A stretch of DNA of 64,000 nt from Cellulomonas sp. URHD0024 (GCF_000426185.1 NZ_AUEW01000009.1:141910-205909); one strand, 5' to 3'. Positions 43,601-51,823 are shown, numbered from the stretch's first letter. The notes: generated from the sequence alone by a model not told the origin. Program-made: numbers and translations.

Positions 43601-45523
43601 CCACGTGACCGTGCGGTAGGCCTCCGAGTCCGCCCCCGATGCCTTGAGCAGCTCGGCGCCGGTCGCGACGTCGATGAGCGCGACGTAGGTCTGCGCGCTG
43701 CCGCCGCCGCCGACGCGGAAGCTGAGCCGGCCGCTGCTGGCGGGAAGGAAGGTGCTGGAGGTCAGGGTGCCGGTGCCGGCGTCCCCGCCCTCGTTGAAGC
43801 CCCACATGTGGAACGTGCCGGTCTTGCCGATCGTGCCGCCCCAGTACGTGTCGGTCTCGGTCACGTCGCCCTTGCTGAAGGCATTCCCGGTGGTCGTCCA
43901 CCCGGACAGGTCACCCGACTCGAAGCTGGGGTTCTTGATGGGGTCGCTCGGTGGGATCGGGGGTGTCGGAGTGGGGGTCGGAGTGGGGGTTGGCTCGGGA
44001 GTCGTCGTCTTGTTCCAGGTGCTGTTGATCTTGTACAGCTTGAGCGACTCGAGCGTGACGGAGCCGTTGTTCGCGTAGACCCGGATGCCCTGACTGGCCG
44101 GCGCGCTGTTGAAGTTCTCGTTGTCGGTCCAGGACACGACGCCGTCGTTGCCGAACGCCTCGAGCTGGCCGCGGTCGACCAGGACCCGCAGCTTGATCTT
44201 GTTGCCCACAGGCTCCATGGGGAATCCGGCCAACGTCTTGTGTGCCCAGTCGTAGCCGATGGCTGCGTCGCGCGAGCCGTCGGCCCGTCGGTGCAGCTCG
44301 AAGCCGAAGTCCGTCGCCGTGGCGCCCGTGAGGTCGAAGGTCGCCTCCATCTCGTAGGTGTCCGCGGAGACCCCCTTCAGCGGGTTGCTGGCGGGATCGG
44401 GCGTGATCGTGGCCGGTCCGAAGGTCTGGACCGGCTCGCGGATCCCGGCGATCTCGGGGACCGGGTTGCGCGTGATCCGCACTCCTGCCGGAAGCGTCTT
44501 CAGCGCCAGGTCTGCCGGGAACGAGGCGTTGCCCGTCCAGACGGATCCGTGGTTGCCCGGCTGCCAGAACATCTGCACGACCCGTCCACCGGGAAGCTGG
44601 TTGAACGTCTGCCCCCCGTACACGGTGCCGCCGAAGCCTGCGTTGCCGGCGTCCATGCGCTGCGGTGCCGCCCAACCCGGGTCGGGAACGAACACGCCGT
44701 TGCTGTTGAGCTGCCCGAGGACGTAGTCGCTGCTCGCGTCCTGGAGGACCCACTTGACGTTGCCCGTGTTGCCGTCGACCGGAAGCGGGTACAGGTCCGG
44801 GCACTCGTAGAACCAGTCGCTCCGGTACTCACCGCGGAGGGTCCACGAGAGCAGATCGGTCGAGCTGTAGAAGTTGGCGTGGCGGCCGCCCTCGTCGGAG
44901 AAGAGCGTCATGCCCCAGCGGTTTCGTGCTGCGTCCCAGAACACCTTCGGATCGCGAGACCCGGGAGCGGTCGTGATGACCTTCGCTCCGCCGTTGTACA
45001 TCTGGAACGTCTTGGCGCCGTCGGTGCTGTACGCGATGGAGACGCCATCGGTGTTCGTGTACAGGATGATCGGGTCGTCGTCGCCCTTCTTCAGGCCGGT
45101 GACGTTCCCGGTGTCGACCCAGCCCGTGCCCGAGAACAGAGTCGCGTTGTGCACACCAGGCTCGAGGGCGATGGGCTGCTGCTTCCAGTGCACGAGATCC
45201 GTGCTGGTGGCGTGTCCCCAGTGCATGGTGTCCCAGTTCAACCCGTGGGGGTTGTGCTGGAAGAACAGGTGATAGGTGCCCCGGTAGTAGAGCGGTGCGT
45301 TGATGTCGTTCATCCAGCCGCCCTGGGGGCTGAAGTGGAACTGGCCGCGGAACGGCTCGTCGTACGCCGTCGCTGCATACGGATACTCCGGATAGTCCGC
45401 GGCGGTCCCGGCGTGGGCGGCCACGGCCGGGATCGTCAGGATTGCCGCCGACAAGGCGGTGGTGATGGCGGCCAGCGTGGCTGTCGCCCTTTTTGACAAG
45501 CGTGGATGAGCGATTTTGGTCAT
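40640..45523 (-). CDS. Secreted bimodular GH32 fructan hydrolase with two lectin-like domains and LamG
   Basis: A 1627-residue secreted enzyme, start at 45523 with AGGGG, signal peptide to about residue 38. Module 1 is GH32 (about 55-525): D73 in WMNDINAP, D191 in SRDP, E240 in YECPD. A Pro/Thr linker leads to two beta-sandwich domains, NPSFESGDLSGWTTTGNAF and NPSFETGTLQGWTATGDAF (about 545-870), then a LamG/concanavalin-like domain (about 885-1110). Module 2 is another GH32 (about 1115-1627) in which the usual nucleophile Asp is Glu1136 in WMNEPHAP, while D1274 (FRDP) and E1337 (WELP) remain. It should attack fructans outside the cell; the two modules probably differ in linkage or mode. Control is by the operators at 45854 and 45888. 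Confidence 0.88.
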   Translation of the reverse strand: MTKIAHPRLSKRATATLAAITTALSAAILTIPAVAAHAGTAADYPEYPYAATAYDEPFRGQFHFSPQGGWMNDINAPLYYRGTYHLFFQHNPHGLNWDTMHWGHATSTDLVHWKQQPIALEPGVHNATLFSGTGWVDTGNVTGLKKGDDDPIILYTNTDGVSIAYSTDGAKTFQMYNGGAKVITTAPGSRDPKVFWDAARNRWGMTLFSDEGGRHANFYSSTDLLSWTLRGEYRSDWFYECPDLYPLPVDGNTGNVKWVLQDASSDYVLGQLNSNGVFVPDPGWAAPQRMDAGNAGFGGTVYGGQTFNQLPGGRVVQMFWQPGNHGSVWTGNASFPADLALKTLPAGVRITRNPVPEIAGIREPVQTFGPATITPDPASNPLKGVSADTYEMEATFDLTGATATDFGFELHRRADGSRDAAIGYDWAHKTLAGFPMEPVGNKIKLRVLVDRGQLEAFGNDGVVSWTDNENFNSAPASQGIRVYANNGSVTLESLKLYKINSTWNKTTTPEPTPTPTPTPTPPIPPSDPIKNPSFESGDLSGWTTTGNAFSKGDVTETDTYWGGTIGKTGTFHMWGFNEGGDAGTGTLTSSTFLPASSGRLSFRVGGGGSAQTYVALIDVATGAELLKASGADSEAYRTVTWDTKPFLGKRLAIQAVDKSTAGFGHINLDAVVVEGTPDDGGGGGGTGGPATIVNPSFETGTLQGWTATGDAFQGGVTSETSWGWGCCFGQAGAFHLWGFKGKGDAGTGTLTSSAFTLGGNGKISFLVGGGNSATDLFVALLPAEGGAPLRMATGADSEEYRRVTWDAPDLVGKSLVIQVVDKKTGGWGHINLDDVTTPSDTTTPPTTPPTTPPVNEAAIAKWSFNETSGTTARDSVSGSNDRVDYIFNNPTEFKPSSPPLWQSAPASHERLARSLEFDGYSTWVTKPDSAFATPKGALTVEAWVAPRAFEWGDEGKLSAIVDKHDEGARQGFFLGVGRHGKWSFQVGVNGAWYSATSSDQGALERMRWQHIAGVFDPAAGQLRIYRNGVLVGQADNLPRGSNITPWTGPLQLGKHNQPATVNGLFALDMFSGLMDEVTIRSVALSAADASSEHQAAVAALGGTVPLPDLTANRSRYDGDKYRPLFHATAPEHWMNEPHAPVFANGQYHLFYQHNQHGPYWHNMSWGHWTSPDFVRWQDQPVALTPTANSVAPDGVWSGSAFKDVDGMPLLFITAGDDSLQSQGIPNQRTGVARPKDPTDPNLKDWVMDPQVVTSWRPDLNVGAGRKVQPGEFRDPFVWREGSTWFQLVASGVATDGGASVGGTALLYTSPNAKDWTYSGPLLVGDKAAYPKTGDVWELPVFLPVGTDAAGKQKHALIINPMWRPGSDSGGENVKHVFYWIGTWDAAGRTFTPDTTVPREFDYGQHWTGPSGLVDEKGRTVLFSITQDQRTEEAHKSSGWAHNAGLPVVLSLQPDGDLGVAPLPEMSVLHETAAPLVNITAPTTVAAANTALAGVHGDMLHVKVTLTSSGAGKFGLDVRKSPGDEERTRISYLTGGVGRIEVDRTRSGNVSSREDMGIQGGPLAANGKPITIEAFVDKSQLDAFVNGAKSLTTRMYPSRSDSDGLAIHADGAATVTSLQVWKMKPAFS

Positions 45524-45853
45524 GGGATTCCCCTGGAATCGTCGGTCTGCTGAAGCGGAGGGTGGTTGCTGGCGGCCGGGCTTGCCTTGAGAAGGGTTCA
45601 AGGACGAACCGCTCGGCGACGAGTGGTCACGCAGCGGGGACGCCCGCCCGGGCGTCAGGCCGAGTGCGCGCGCCCTCTGTCTGAGGGGTCAGCACGCTGC
45701 AGTCGAACGTCTCACCGACACCCACCCGGTGGGCCACGGTCCGGCTTCGCTGCCGACCATGACTCGCACCGCCTGCCTGGCTGTCAGCGAGCGACGCGGA
45801 TCTCACCCCCTCGGCGTCGATGGCGATGGTGTCTTGTCACAGTGGTCTCCCAT

Positions 45854-45865
45854 GACAACGTTGTC
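45854..45865. promoter_or_regulatory. GACAACGTTGTC operator, giant GH32 promoter, proximal
   Basis: Perfect palindrome, 34 bases from the copy at 45888 and just downstream of the -10 element on the minus strand. Confidence 0.85.
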
Positions 45866-45871
45866 GCGGCT

Positions 45872-45901
45872 ACGCTAACGACACCGTGACAACGTTGTCA
45901 A
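45872..45901 (-). promoter_or_regulatory. Promoter of giant GH32 gene
   Basis: On the minus strand TTGACA (45901-45896) overlaps the distal operator; an 18-base spacer leads to TAGCGT (45877-45872). The proximal operator covers the expected start, so repression would be tight. Confidence 0.65.
45888..45899. promoter_or_regulatory. GACAACGTTGTC operator overlapping -35 of giant GH32 promoter
   Basis: Perfect palindrome whose edge shares bases with TTGACA. Confidence 0.85.
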
Positions 45902-46151
45902 TCAAGGCAACCGACATTCAGTTGCGCTGGGCTTCTCGGGATCCGTGGGCCGCTCACGATCGGCGTCGACGCCGTCGCTTGGGCGACGGGTCCAGGACCG
46001 GCTCGGCGCGCAGGTCGTCGTGGCCCGGAACAGCCAGGCCGGACCGGAGGGGCGATGGGCCCCCGATCCGGGCGTCGGCTGCCATCGACCACACGTCGAG
46101 CGCCGTTCAAGCCCGAGCACCTGGTCGAGCCGGACACCTCGTCGGGACGAA

Positions 46152-46439
46152 TCAGTCAATGCTCAAGGCCATTGCCGCGAGGCCGCCATCGACATTTATG
46201 GTCTGACCAGTGACGTACGACGCATCGCCGCTGGTCAGGAAGCGAACGCAAGCAGCAACCTCATGCAGACTGGCGGGTCGTCCCATTGGTACCCCACGGC
46301 GAACGGAACTCTCGAAGTGCGCGAGCTCCCGTGTCAGGTCCGTCTCGACGAGGCCCGGCGCGACCGCGTTCACCGTGACGCCACGACGCGCGACCTCGAC
46401 GGCAAGCGATCGGGTGAGACCCCCGAGCCCCGCCTTCGA
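46152..46439 (-). pseudogene. C-terminal fragment of a short-chain dehydrogenase
   Basis: The frame ending at 46152 encodes SKAGLGGLTRSLAVEVARRG, VTVNAVAPGLVETDL and the terminal YVTGQTINVDGG, the last third of a FabG-like SDR. The Tyr of YxxxK and the whole N-terminal Rossmann half are missing. The fragment is joined out of frame to the HAD gene at about 46440, as by a deletion. Confidence 0.85.
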
Positions 46440-47022
46440 CGGGGGCGGACTGCGAGTCGGTGAAGTGGATCGCTCGCCAGTCGGCCGCTTGCGCTCCCGC
46501 GCAGTTCTTGGCGAGGTCGTCGACGAGCACACATTCGCCCGGGCGTACGCCGGCCCGCCGCGCCGCCAGCTCGAACATCTCGCGGTCAGGCTTCCGCCTC
46601 CCGACCTCGAACGAGAGGACGACCTGGTCAAACAGCTCGTCGACATCGACCATCCGACGCCAGTGCGCGTCCCACGTCGGGACCATGTTCGAGAGCATGC
46701 CGACCTTCACGCCGGCACGACGGGCATCGAGGAGTGCGTCCACCCAGACCGTGTTCGTCGGGCGGTCGTCGAACCAGACGTCGGCCAGGGTGTCCAGCCG
46801 ATCAAGCGCCCCATCCAGTTCCGCCGACACCTGCCGAAGCCAGTCCTTCTCGCTGACCATCGGGGTGTCGAGCGGCTCGAGCGGGTCACTGACGCCGTAT
46901 CTTCCGCAGACAACCGCCATCGCAGCGAACAGGTCCTTCTGCTCGATCCGGTGCTTGGCGCAGAACACCGCCAAGGATTCGTCGATCGGCGGCGTGAGGA
47001 CGCCACCGAAGTCCGACCACAC
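46261..47022 (-). CDS. HAD-family hydrolase with aberrant C-terminal tail
   Basis: A haloacid-dehalogenase-type hydrolase: nucleophile Asp4 in WSDFGGVLT, GMLSNM for motif II, Lys in GRRKPDREMFELAA and the acidic ECVLVDD. The real domain ends near 46450 (WRAIHFTDS); the next 60 residues are translated from the antisense-frame of the SDR relic and are rich in Arg and Gly. GTG start at 47022; a true start further upstream may have been lost. It may still be active, since all motifs are present. Confidence 0.7.
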   Translation of the reverse strand: MWSDFGGVLTPPIDESLAVFCAKHRIEQKDLFAAMAVVCGRYGVSDPLEPLDTPMVSEKDWLRQVSAELDGALDRLDTLADVWFDDRPTNTVWVDALLDARRAGVKVGMLSNMVPTWDAHWRRMVDVDELFDQVVLSFEVGRRKPDREMFELAARRAGVRPGECVLVDDLAKNCAGAQAADWRAIHFTDSQSAPVEGGARGSHPIACRRGRASWRHGERGRAGPRRDGPDTGARALREFRSPWGTNGTTRQSA

Positions 47023-47079
47023 GAATGTCGGGGAGGGTCGGTCTGGGTCGCGCCCGCCGATCCCGGCGGTCGACGATCG

Positions 47080-48510
47080 CTACGCTTTGACGAGCTGCTC
47101 CCCGGCTGGCGCGGCGGGCACCGAACCGCGGGTCCGCGGGACGACGATGACAACCACGACTGCGCCGACGACGCCGACGGCGGCCCCGATCGTCGTGGCG
47201 GCGGACATTCCGTCCGACGTTGCCGCTGCTGCTGCGCTGCCCATGATCGCGATCCCGAACGCCCCACCGAACTGCATGGCGACGTCGGCAACCGCGGAAC
47301 CCGCACCCGACTGCTCAGCCGGCGTCGCGGCCAGGATGGAGTCCACCGAGGGTGGCGCACCGAATCCGATGCCGAGCCCCATCAGTCCGAGTGCGATCAA
47401 CACCTGAGTGCTGGACGGGGAATCCCCGACGGCGAGAACGGCCATCGACGCCGCCACGAGGAGGGGGCCGAACATCGACACGGGGCCGAGCCCGAATCGC
47501 TGGACGAGTCGCGGCACGATCGGCGCCGCCAATACGGCGGTGCAGATTGCCAGCATGTGCAGGCCGGCCTCGAGGGGCGAGTACCCGAGGCTGAATTGCA
47601 GGTACTGCGTCACGATGAACAGACCACCGAAGACGCAGAAGAAGACGGTCGCGATGGTCACCAACGGCCCGCCGAAACGGCGGTCCTCGAACACCGCGCG
47701 GCTGAGCATGGGTCGACTCGTCCGCCGCTCCCACAAAATGAATGCCGCGAACAGAATTGCCCCGACCACGATCGATCCGAGAACGGCCGGAGAGAGGAGA
47801 CGCCATTCCGGCGCCTGGATGATGCCGAAGACGATCAGAAGCGGTCCGGCGAACGAAAGGACAAGACCGACGACGTCCAGCCCGCCAGCGCGCACCCCCC
47901 GCGACTCCGGGATGATGATCCGACCAGCAACGATCGCGATCAGCACCACCGGAATGTTGATCAGAAAGACGGACCCCCACCAGAAGTGCTCAAGAAGCGC
48001 ACCGCCGACGATCGGACCGAGCGGAATGCCGAGCGACGACATGCCCACCCAGATTCCCATCGCCTTCGCTCGCTCGCCGGCCGGGAAGACGTGACGGATC
48101 AGCGACAGGGTGGCCGGCATGATGGAGGCTGCGCCGAGGCCCATCACCGCGCGAGACGAGATGAGCGCGGCTGGGCTCCACGCAGATGCCGCCGCGCACG
48201 AGCCGATGAGGAAGACGACGAGGCCGAGGATGAATCCTCTGCGTCGCCCGAACCGATCGATCATCGCGCCCGCGAAAAGAAGGGGCGCGGCGAATGCGAG
48301 CGAATAGGCGGCGACGACCCATTGGAGCTGTACGGGACTCGTGCCGAGCTGGTTCTCGATGGACGGCAGCGCGATCGTGACGATCAGCGTGTCGAGACCG
48401 GTGAGGATGATCGACAGGCACATGACGGCGAGGATCGCCCATCGTCGCGGATGGCCGACGGAGGCGTAGTCGTCGACGCCATTCTCGGAGGTCACTGATA
48501 TGGTTGACAT
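47080..48510 (-). CDS. MFS drug exporter, DHA2 type (14 helices)
   Basis: A 476-residue major facilitator with the DHA2 signature: GLDTLIVTIALPSI in helix 1, FGRRRGFILG for motif A and GIPLGPIVGG for motif C. The ATG at 48510 sits inside the operator 48503-48517, no Shine-Dalgarno is visible, and the -10 is seven bases away, so a leaderless mRNA is likely. It is divergent from the TetR gene and probably exports a toxic compound sensed by that regulator. Confidence 0.9.
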   Translation of the reverse strand: MSTISVTSENGVDDYASVGHPRRWAILAVMCLSIILTGLDTLIVTIALPSIENQLGTSPVQLQWVVAAYSLAFAAPLLFAGAMIDRFGRRRGFILGLVVFLIGSCAAASAWSPAALISSRAVMGLGAASIMPATLSLIRHVFPAGERAKAMGIWVGMSSLGIPLGPIVGGALLEHFWWGSVFLINIPVVLIAIVAGRIIIPESRGVRAGGLDVVGLVLSFAGPLLIVFGIIQAPEWRLLSPAVLGSIVVGAILFAAFILWERRTSRPMLSRAVFEDRRFGGPLVTIATVFFCVFGGLFIVTQYLQFSLGYSPLEAGLHMLAICTAVLAAPIVPRLVQRFGLGPVSMFGPLLVAASMAVLAVGDSPSSTQVLIALGLMGLGIGFGAPPSVDSILAATPAEQSGAGSAVADVAMQFGGAFGIAIMGSAAAAATSDGMSAATTIGAAVGVVGAVVVVIVVPRTRGSVPAAPAGEQLVKA

Positions 48511-48517
48511 TGTCAAC
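48503..48517. promoter_or_regulatory. TetR-type operator overlapping exporter start codon
   Basis: GTTGACA-T-TGTCAAC is a perfect palindrome covering the exporter ATG and transcription start. Confidence 0.75.
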
Positions 48518-48546
48518 AAGATAGCGAATCAGGTTGACACCGTCAA
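48518..48546 (-). promoter_or_regulatory. Promoter of MFS exporter
   Basis: On the minus strand TTGACG (48546-48541), a 17-base spacer and TATCTT (48523-48518), then the ATG seven bases on. Both operators overlap it. Confidence 0.7.
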
Positions 48547-48547
48547 C
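48533..48547. promoter_or_regulatory. Second TetR-type operator
   Basis: GTTGAC-ACC-GTCAAC, 30 bases from the first, covering the -35 element and close to the TetR gene start. Confidence 0.7.
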
Positions 48548-48568
48548 GTCGACGTCGGGTAGGTTCGC

Positions 48569-49162
48569 ATGGTGGAAGGCAGAGGAAGCACCCGCACGGC
48601 GTTGCTGACGGCCGCCAGCGAGCTGCTGACCCAGGGCGGTCCGGACGCCGTGACGTTGCGCGACGTCGGCGCCATGTCGGGAGTGTCGCGAACAGCGCCC
48701 TACCGCCATTTTCGCGACAAGGACGACCTGCTCAGCGCGGTCGCCGCCGAGAATCTGGTGTTCATCGGCAACGCGATGCGGGAGGCCGCTGCCGATGCTG
48801 CTGGGGGCGGGAGCCCGCTGCAACGGGCCTGTGTCGGGTACATCCGGGCCGCGGCGGAGCGCCCGGCGCACTACCGCCTCGTGTTCGGCGACTTCGAGAT
48901 CAACAACCCGAGCCCTGCCCTGGAGCAAGCCGCCGACGACTGCGTGACGCTTCTCTACGAGCTGGTCGCCAACGATCAAGGGACCGGGCTTCCGACCTCC
49001 GGGGACGTGCGCGACCTCGCGGCGATGATCTGGGCGACCATCCACGGCCTGGTCGATCTGACGCTCGCCGGACACCTGCGCGAACCCCGGATGGTGAACG
49101 GTACAGACGCTGCCCCCCGGCTGGTCGGCCTGATGTTGCAGAGACTTTCCTCGACCGCCTGA
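48569..49162 (+). CDS. TetR-family regulator of MFS exporter
   Basis: A 197-residue TetR protein with the N-terminal helix-turn-helix TLRDVGAMSGVSRTAPYRHFRDKDDLL and a helical ligand-binding C-terminus. It is divergent from the exporter; the two dyads in the 58-base gap are its likely operators. The ribosome site is weak. Confidence 0.92.
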   Translation: MVEGRGSTRTALLTAASELLTQGGPDAVTLRDVGAMSGVSRTAPYRHFRDKDDLLSAVAAENLVFIGNAMREAAADAAGGGSPLQRACVGYIRAAAERPAHYRLVFGDFEINNPSPALEQAADDCVTLLYELVANDQGTGLPTSGDVRDLAAMIWATIHGLVDLTLAGHLREPRMVNGTDAAPRLVGLMLQRLSSTA

Positions 49163-49197
49163 CGTGAGAGCTGCAGCCGAACGAGTAGCGCACGCCA

Positions 49198-49829
49198 TCA
49201 GCGGAAGGCCGGGACGTCGCCACTGCGTCGCGCCACGAGCGCAGCCGCCATGTCATCCGTCAGAAGGCCCTCGGCAAAGATGCGGTGCTCTTCACGCATG
49301 TGATCAGCGAGGTCGTTCGACCAGGCCGTACGGACCAGCCGTGTGGCCGCGGCGACCGAATGCCGAGGACCGTGACTCAGGTCCTTGGCGAGTCGAAGGG
49401 CACTCTCCTGCAGGTCGGCGGCAGGAACGAGCTCCGTCGCGAGCCCCTCCACCAGCGCACGCTGACCGCGGATGATCGGCTGCTCGAGGAGCAAGGACAA
49501 TGCCTTGGACGGTCCGACCGTGCGCGGCAGCAGCCAGCTCATCCCACCGTCGGTGGAGGCAGGGAGCGATCCGTAGGCGAAGTGGAGCCGCGTCCGCTCG
49601 CTCACGACGCGCAGGTCGCACGCCAGCACCAGCGAGAAGCCGGCACCGGCCGCCTGTCCGTTGACCGCCGCGATGACCGGGATAGGCAGCGCCCGGAGCG
49701 AGAGGATCACGGATGCGAGCGTCCCGGTCCGTTCAGCGCAGTACGCTCGCGCCTCGTGCTCGCTGCCTGCGACAGCGTCCTCGAACTCGTCGAGCGCGCC
49801 GCCGAGCGAGAAATCCTTGCCGGAACCAG
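49198..49829 (-). pseudogene. Enoyl-CoA hydratase (crotonase) lacking its N-terminus
   Basis: The frame keeps the crotonase core GKDFSLGGALDEF, PVIAAVNGQAAGAGFSLVLACDLRV and the C-terminal region, but about 70 N-terminal residues are missing. At 49822-49831 it joins a MaoC-type fragment in another frame. It is a deletion product with no proper start. Confidence 0.82.
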
Positions 49830-50144
49830 GCCGCCGCCGATCGCCGTGACGTCGACGATCGTGCCCTCGCCGCGAACCCTCGCTCCGGCGCGCACCGGCG
49901 ATTTGACGCGCACCCGGCCGAGTCCTGCGCTCAGGATCAGGTCCGCGCTGGGCACCGACAGGAGCCGCCCGACGAACACGGGCACGAGCGACAGGGTCAG
50001 GGCGCCGTGCGCGATGGTCGTGCCGAACGAACCTTCTTCTCGCGCCCGCTGCTCGTCGACATGGATCCACTGGTGATCGCCCGTGACGTCGGCGAACGAT
50101 CGGATGCGCTCCCGCGAGACTGTCTGCCACTCTGTGACGCCGAG
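49830..50144 (-). pseudogene. MaoC-like (R)-hydratase fragment
   Basis: Translation gives WQTVSRERIRSFADVTGDH, QWIHVDEQRAREEGSFG, TIAHGALTLSLVP and then VKSPVRAGARVRGEG, which is the hot-dog hydratase family with its D-x4-H motif. It ends at the crotonase junction, and upstream it meets a TAG at 50147 without a start codon, so both ends are lost. Confidence 0.8.
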
Positions 50145-50248
50145 CTACCTGCTCCACGCTCCTGGCAACCCAGGGTCGCGAACGGGCGCGACCACGCTCG
50201 ACCTCTATCCGCCCGTGGCAGGCCCACCCCGGGTCTTGGTGGAGCTCG

Positions 50249-51823
50249 TCAGCGCAGCCAGCGACGCAGGCGCTTCCTGCTGGCTCGTGCCCACACGGCC
50301 GGCAGCTGTTCCTCGGTCTCGCGGCCACGAGCTTCCTCCAGGGCGTGCAGTCGCCCGTAGGTGAAGGCAGCGCTCGGGTCGGTCGTCGTCTCGGCGAGCT
50401 CGCGCAGGCGTTCGCGCAGCACGACGGAGTCCTGATGCTGACCGAGGAGCTCCTGGGTGCTCTCCATCGCGGCGGCGAAGGCCCGTGCGTCAGAGCCGAA
50501 CGCGTCGCTGGCAAGTTCCGCCGCGTAGCGAGTCCGCTTGGCGGCCTTGCGCGCGTCGTGGAGCAGCTCGGCGCGCTCCTGCGAACCGGTGGCTGCTGCG
50601 GCCTGCTTCACGAGTCGTCGCACACCGGCGTACTCGTGTGCGACACCCCGACGGAGCTCCTTCCTGGCCGGTCTGCGGCCGCGCTTCGTGACGGGCGGGG
50701 CGTGCATGAAGGTCTCGAGGGCGTCAAGGAGCTGGTCGTACCGCTGGCCGTCGAGCTCGAGGAGCAGCGCATCACGCGCAGCGGCGTACGCGGACCCCAG
50801 CTGCGCCTCGGCCTCGGCCTCGGAAGGGTCTGAGGAGAGCCGGACGTGCGCCGATCCGTCCTGCAGGACGCCGAGAACTCGCTCGCGCATCACTTCCGCG
50901 TCGCGGACCTCACCCAGGATGCCGGCTAGCCATTTGAGCTCGTCGCGCAACGGCCCCACGACCTCCGGGCCGAACGAGGGCCGGAACGTCGCCAGAGCGC
51001 TGCGCAAGCGCCGGGTCGCGACGCGCATCTTGTGCACGCTGCCCGGCGCGCCCATCCGGACCAGGATGTCCTGTGCCCGCAGCTGCTCGAGCTGGTCACC
51101 GACGTAGGCCAGCGCGACGTCACTCGTCGACGACTTCGCAGATCGGCGCGGGCCCCTGGTGCGGTCGGCGTCCGGCGTGACCTCGTCAACCTGCAGGACC
51201 CGGGCGATCTTCGACGTGTGCGGCGCCACCGTCAGCCCTCGCGCGCCCAGCTGTGCAGCGACCGGGGCCAGGACCTCCTCACCCCCGTCGAGCACCTCGA
51301 TCTCGATCTCCCGCCAGGCGACCTCCGGCCCCCTTGCGTCCCCCGACCCGCCGAGCGGTAGGACACGTCGGGCGGCGACCCGGTCGTCCGCCAGCTCGAG
51401 CAACGCCCGATCGGTGGCATCGAAGAGCTGGTGCACCGTGCGCTCCGTGGTGATCGTCGCGACGGGGACGAGCGGGTCGCCGTGCGTTCGGGCCCGGACC
51501 AGCCGTTGCAGCCGCTGCGGGACGGCGCCACCAGCACGCCCGGCAGGCAGGCGGACCTCAGCACGCTCCGACCCCTCCCCGGGGAGCTTCAGGTGCCACC
51601 CGGCGTCCTTCCCGCCGACCCGGCGACGGAGGGTGAGGTGGTGGCGTGCGAGACCGAGGTCTGCAGTGTCGTAGTAGGTGGCGCGCAGGACATGATGCTC
51701 GGGCTCCCCCTGCGTCAGCCGTTGACCGTCGTTCGTCGGCCCCGCCAGCTCGACCAGGCTCGGCACCTCCACACCGGGCCCGACGGAGAACTTCAGCTCG
51801 ACCTCGCGATGCACCTCCACCAT
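50249..51823 (-). CDS. CYTH-CHAD domain protein (triphosphatase/polyphosphate-binding)
   Basis: A 524-residue protein. The N-terminal CYTH domain carries the ExExK metal-binding motif E7-E9-K11 and repeated acidic/basic strands (ATYYDTADLGLARHHLTLRRR). The C-terminal CHAD domain (about 235-520) shows HKMRVATRRLRSAL and HDARKAAKRTRYAAEL, the basic helices that bind inorganic polyphosphate. CYTH-CHAD proteins hydrolyse triphosphate or attach to polyphosphate granules. It is a single-gene unit. Confidence 0.92.
   Translation of the reverse strand: MVEVHREVELKFSVGPGVEVPSLVELAGPTNDGQRLTQGEPEHHVLRATYYDTADLGLARHHLTLRRRVGGKDAGWHLKLPGEGSERAEVRLPAGRAGGAVPQRLQRLVRARTHGDPLVPVATITTERTVHQLFDATDRALLELADDRVAARRVLPLGGSGDARGPEVAWREIEIEVLDGGEEVLAPVAAQLGARGLTVAPHTSKIARVLQVDEVTPDADRTRGPRRSAKSSTSDVALAYVGDQLEQLRAQDILVRMGAPGSVHKMRVATRRLRSALATFRPSFGPEVVGPLRDELKWLAGILGEVRDAEVMRERVLGVLQDGSAHVRLSSDPSEAEAEAQLGSAYAAARDALLLELDGQRYDQLLDALETFMHAPPVTKRGRRPARKELRRGVAHEYAGVRRLVKQAAAATGSQERAELLHDARKAAKRTRYAAELASDAFGSDARAFAAAMESTQELLGQHQDSVVLRERLRELAETTTDPSAAFTYGRLHALEEARGRETEEQLPAVWARASRKRLRRWLR

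Larger units (their letters stand above)
45524..46151. other. Regulatory intergenic region of giant GH32
   Basis: About 630 bases. A long GH32 leader (about 350 bases from the predicted promoter to the ATG) and the two operators are seen; no gene was recognised in the rest. Confidence 0.4.

Noticed and set aside
43319..45496. A plus-strand frame of over 700 codons opposite the giant GH32
   Set aside because: No start signal or family motif; the minus-strand protein is well supported.
32241..45899. The repeated GACAACGTTGTC copies as mobile-element ends or repeats
   Set aside because: All copies lie at promoters of sugar genes beside a LacI regulator, with no target duplications or transposase, so operators explain them better.
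46210..48498. A plus-strand frame of over 750 codons opposite the HAD and MFS genes
   Set aside because: It is rich in Arg, Asp and His without motifs, and the MFS exporter on the other strand is certain.
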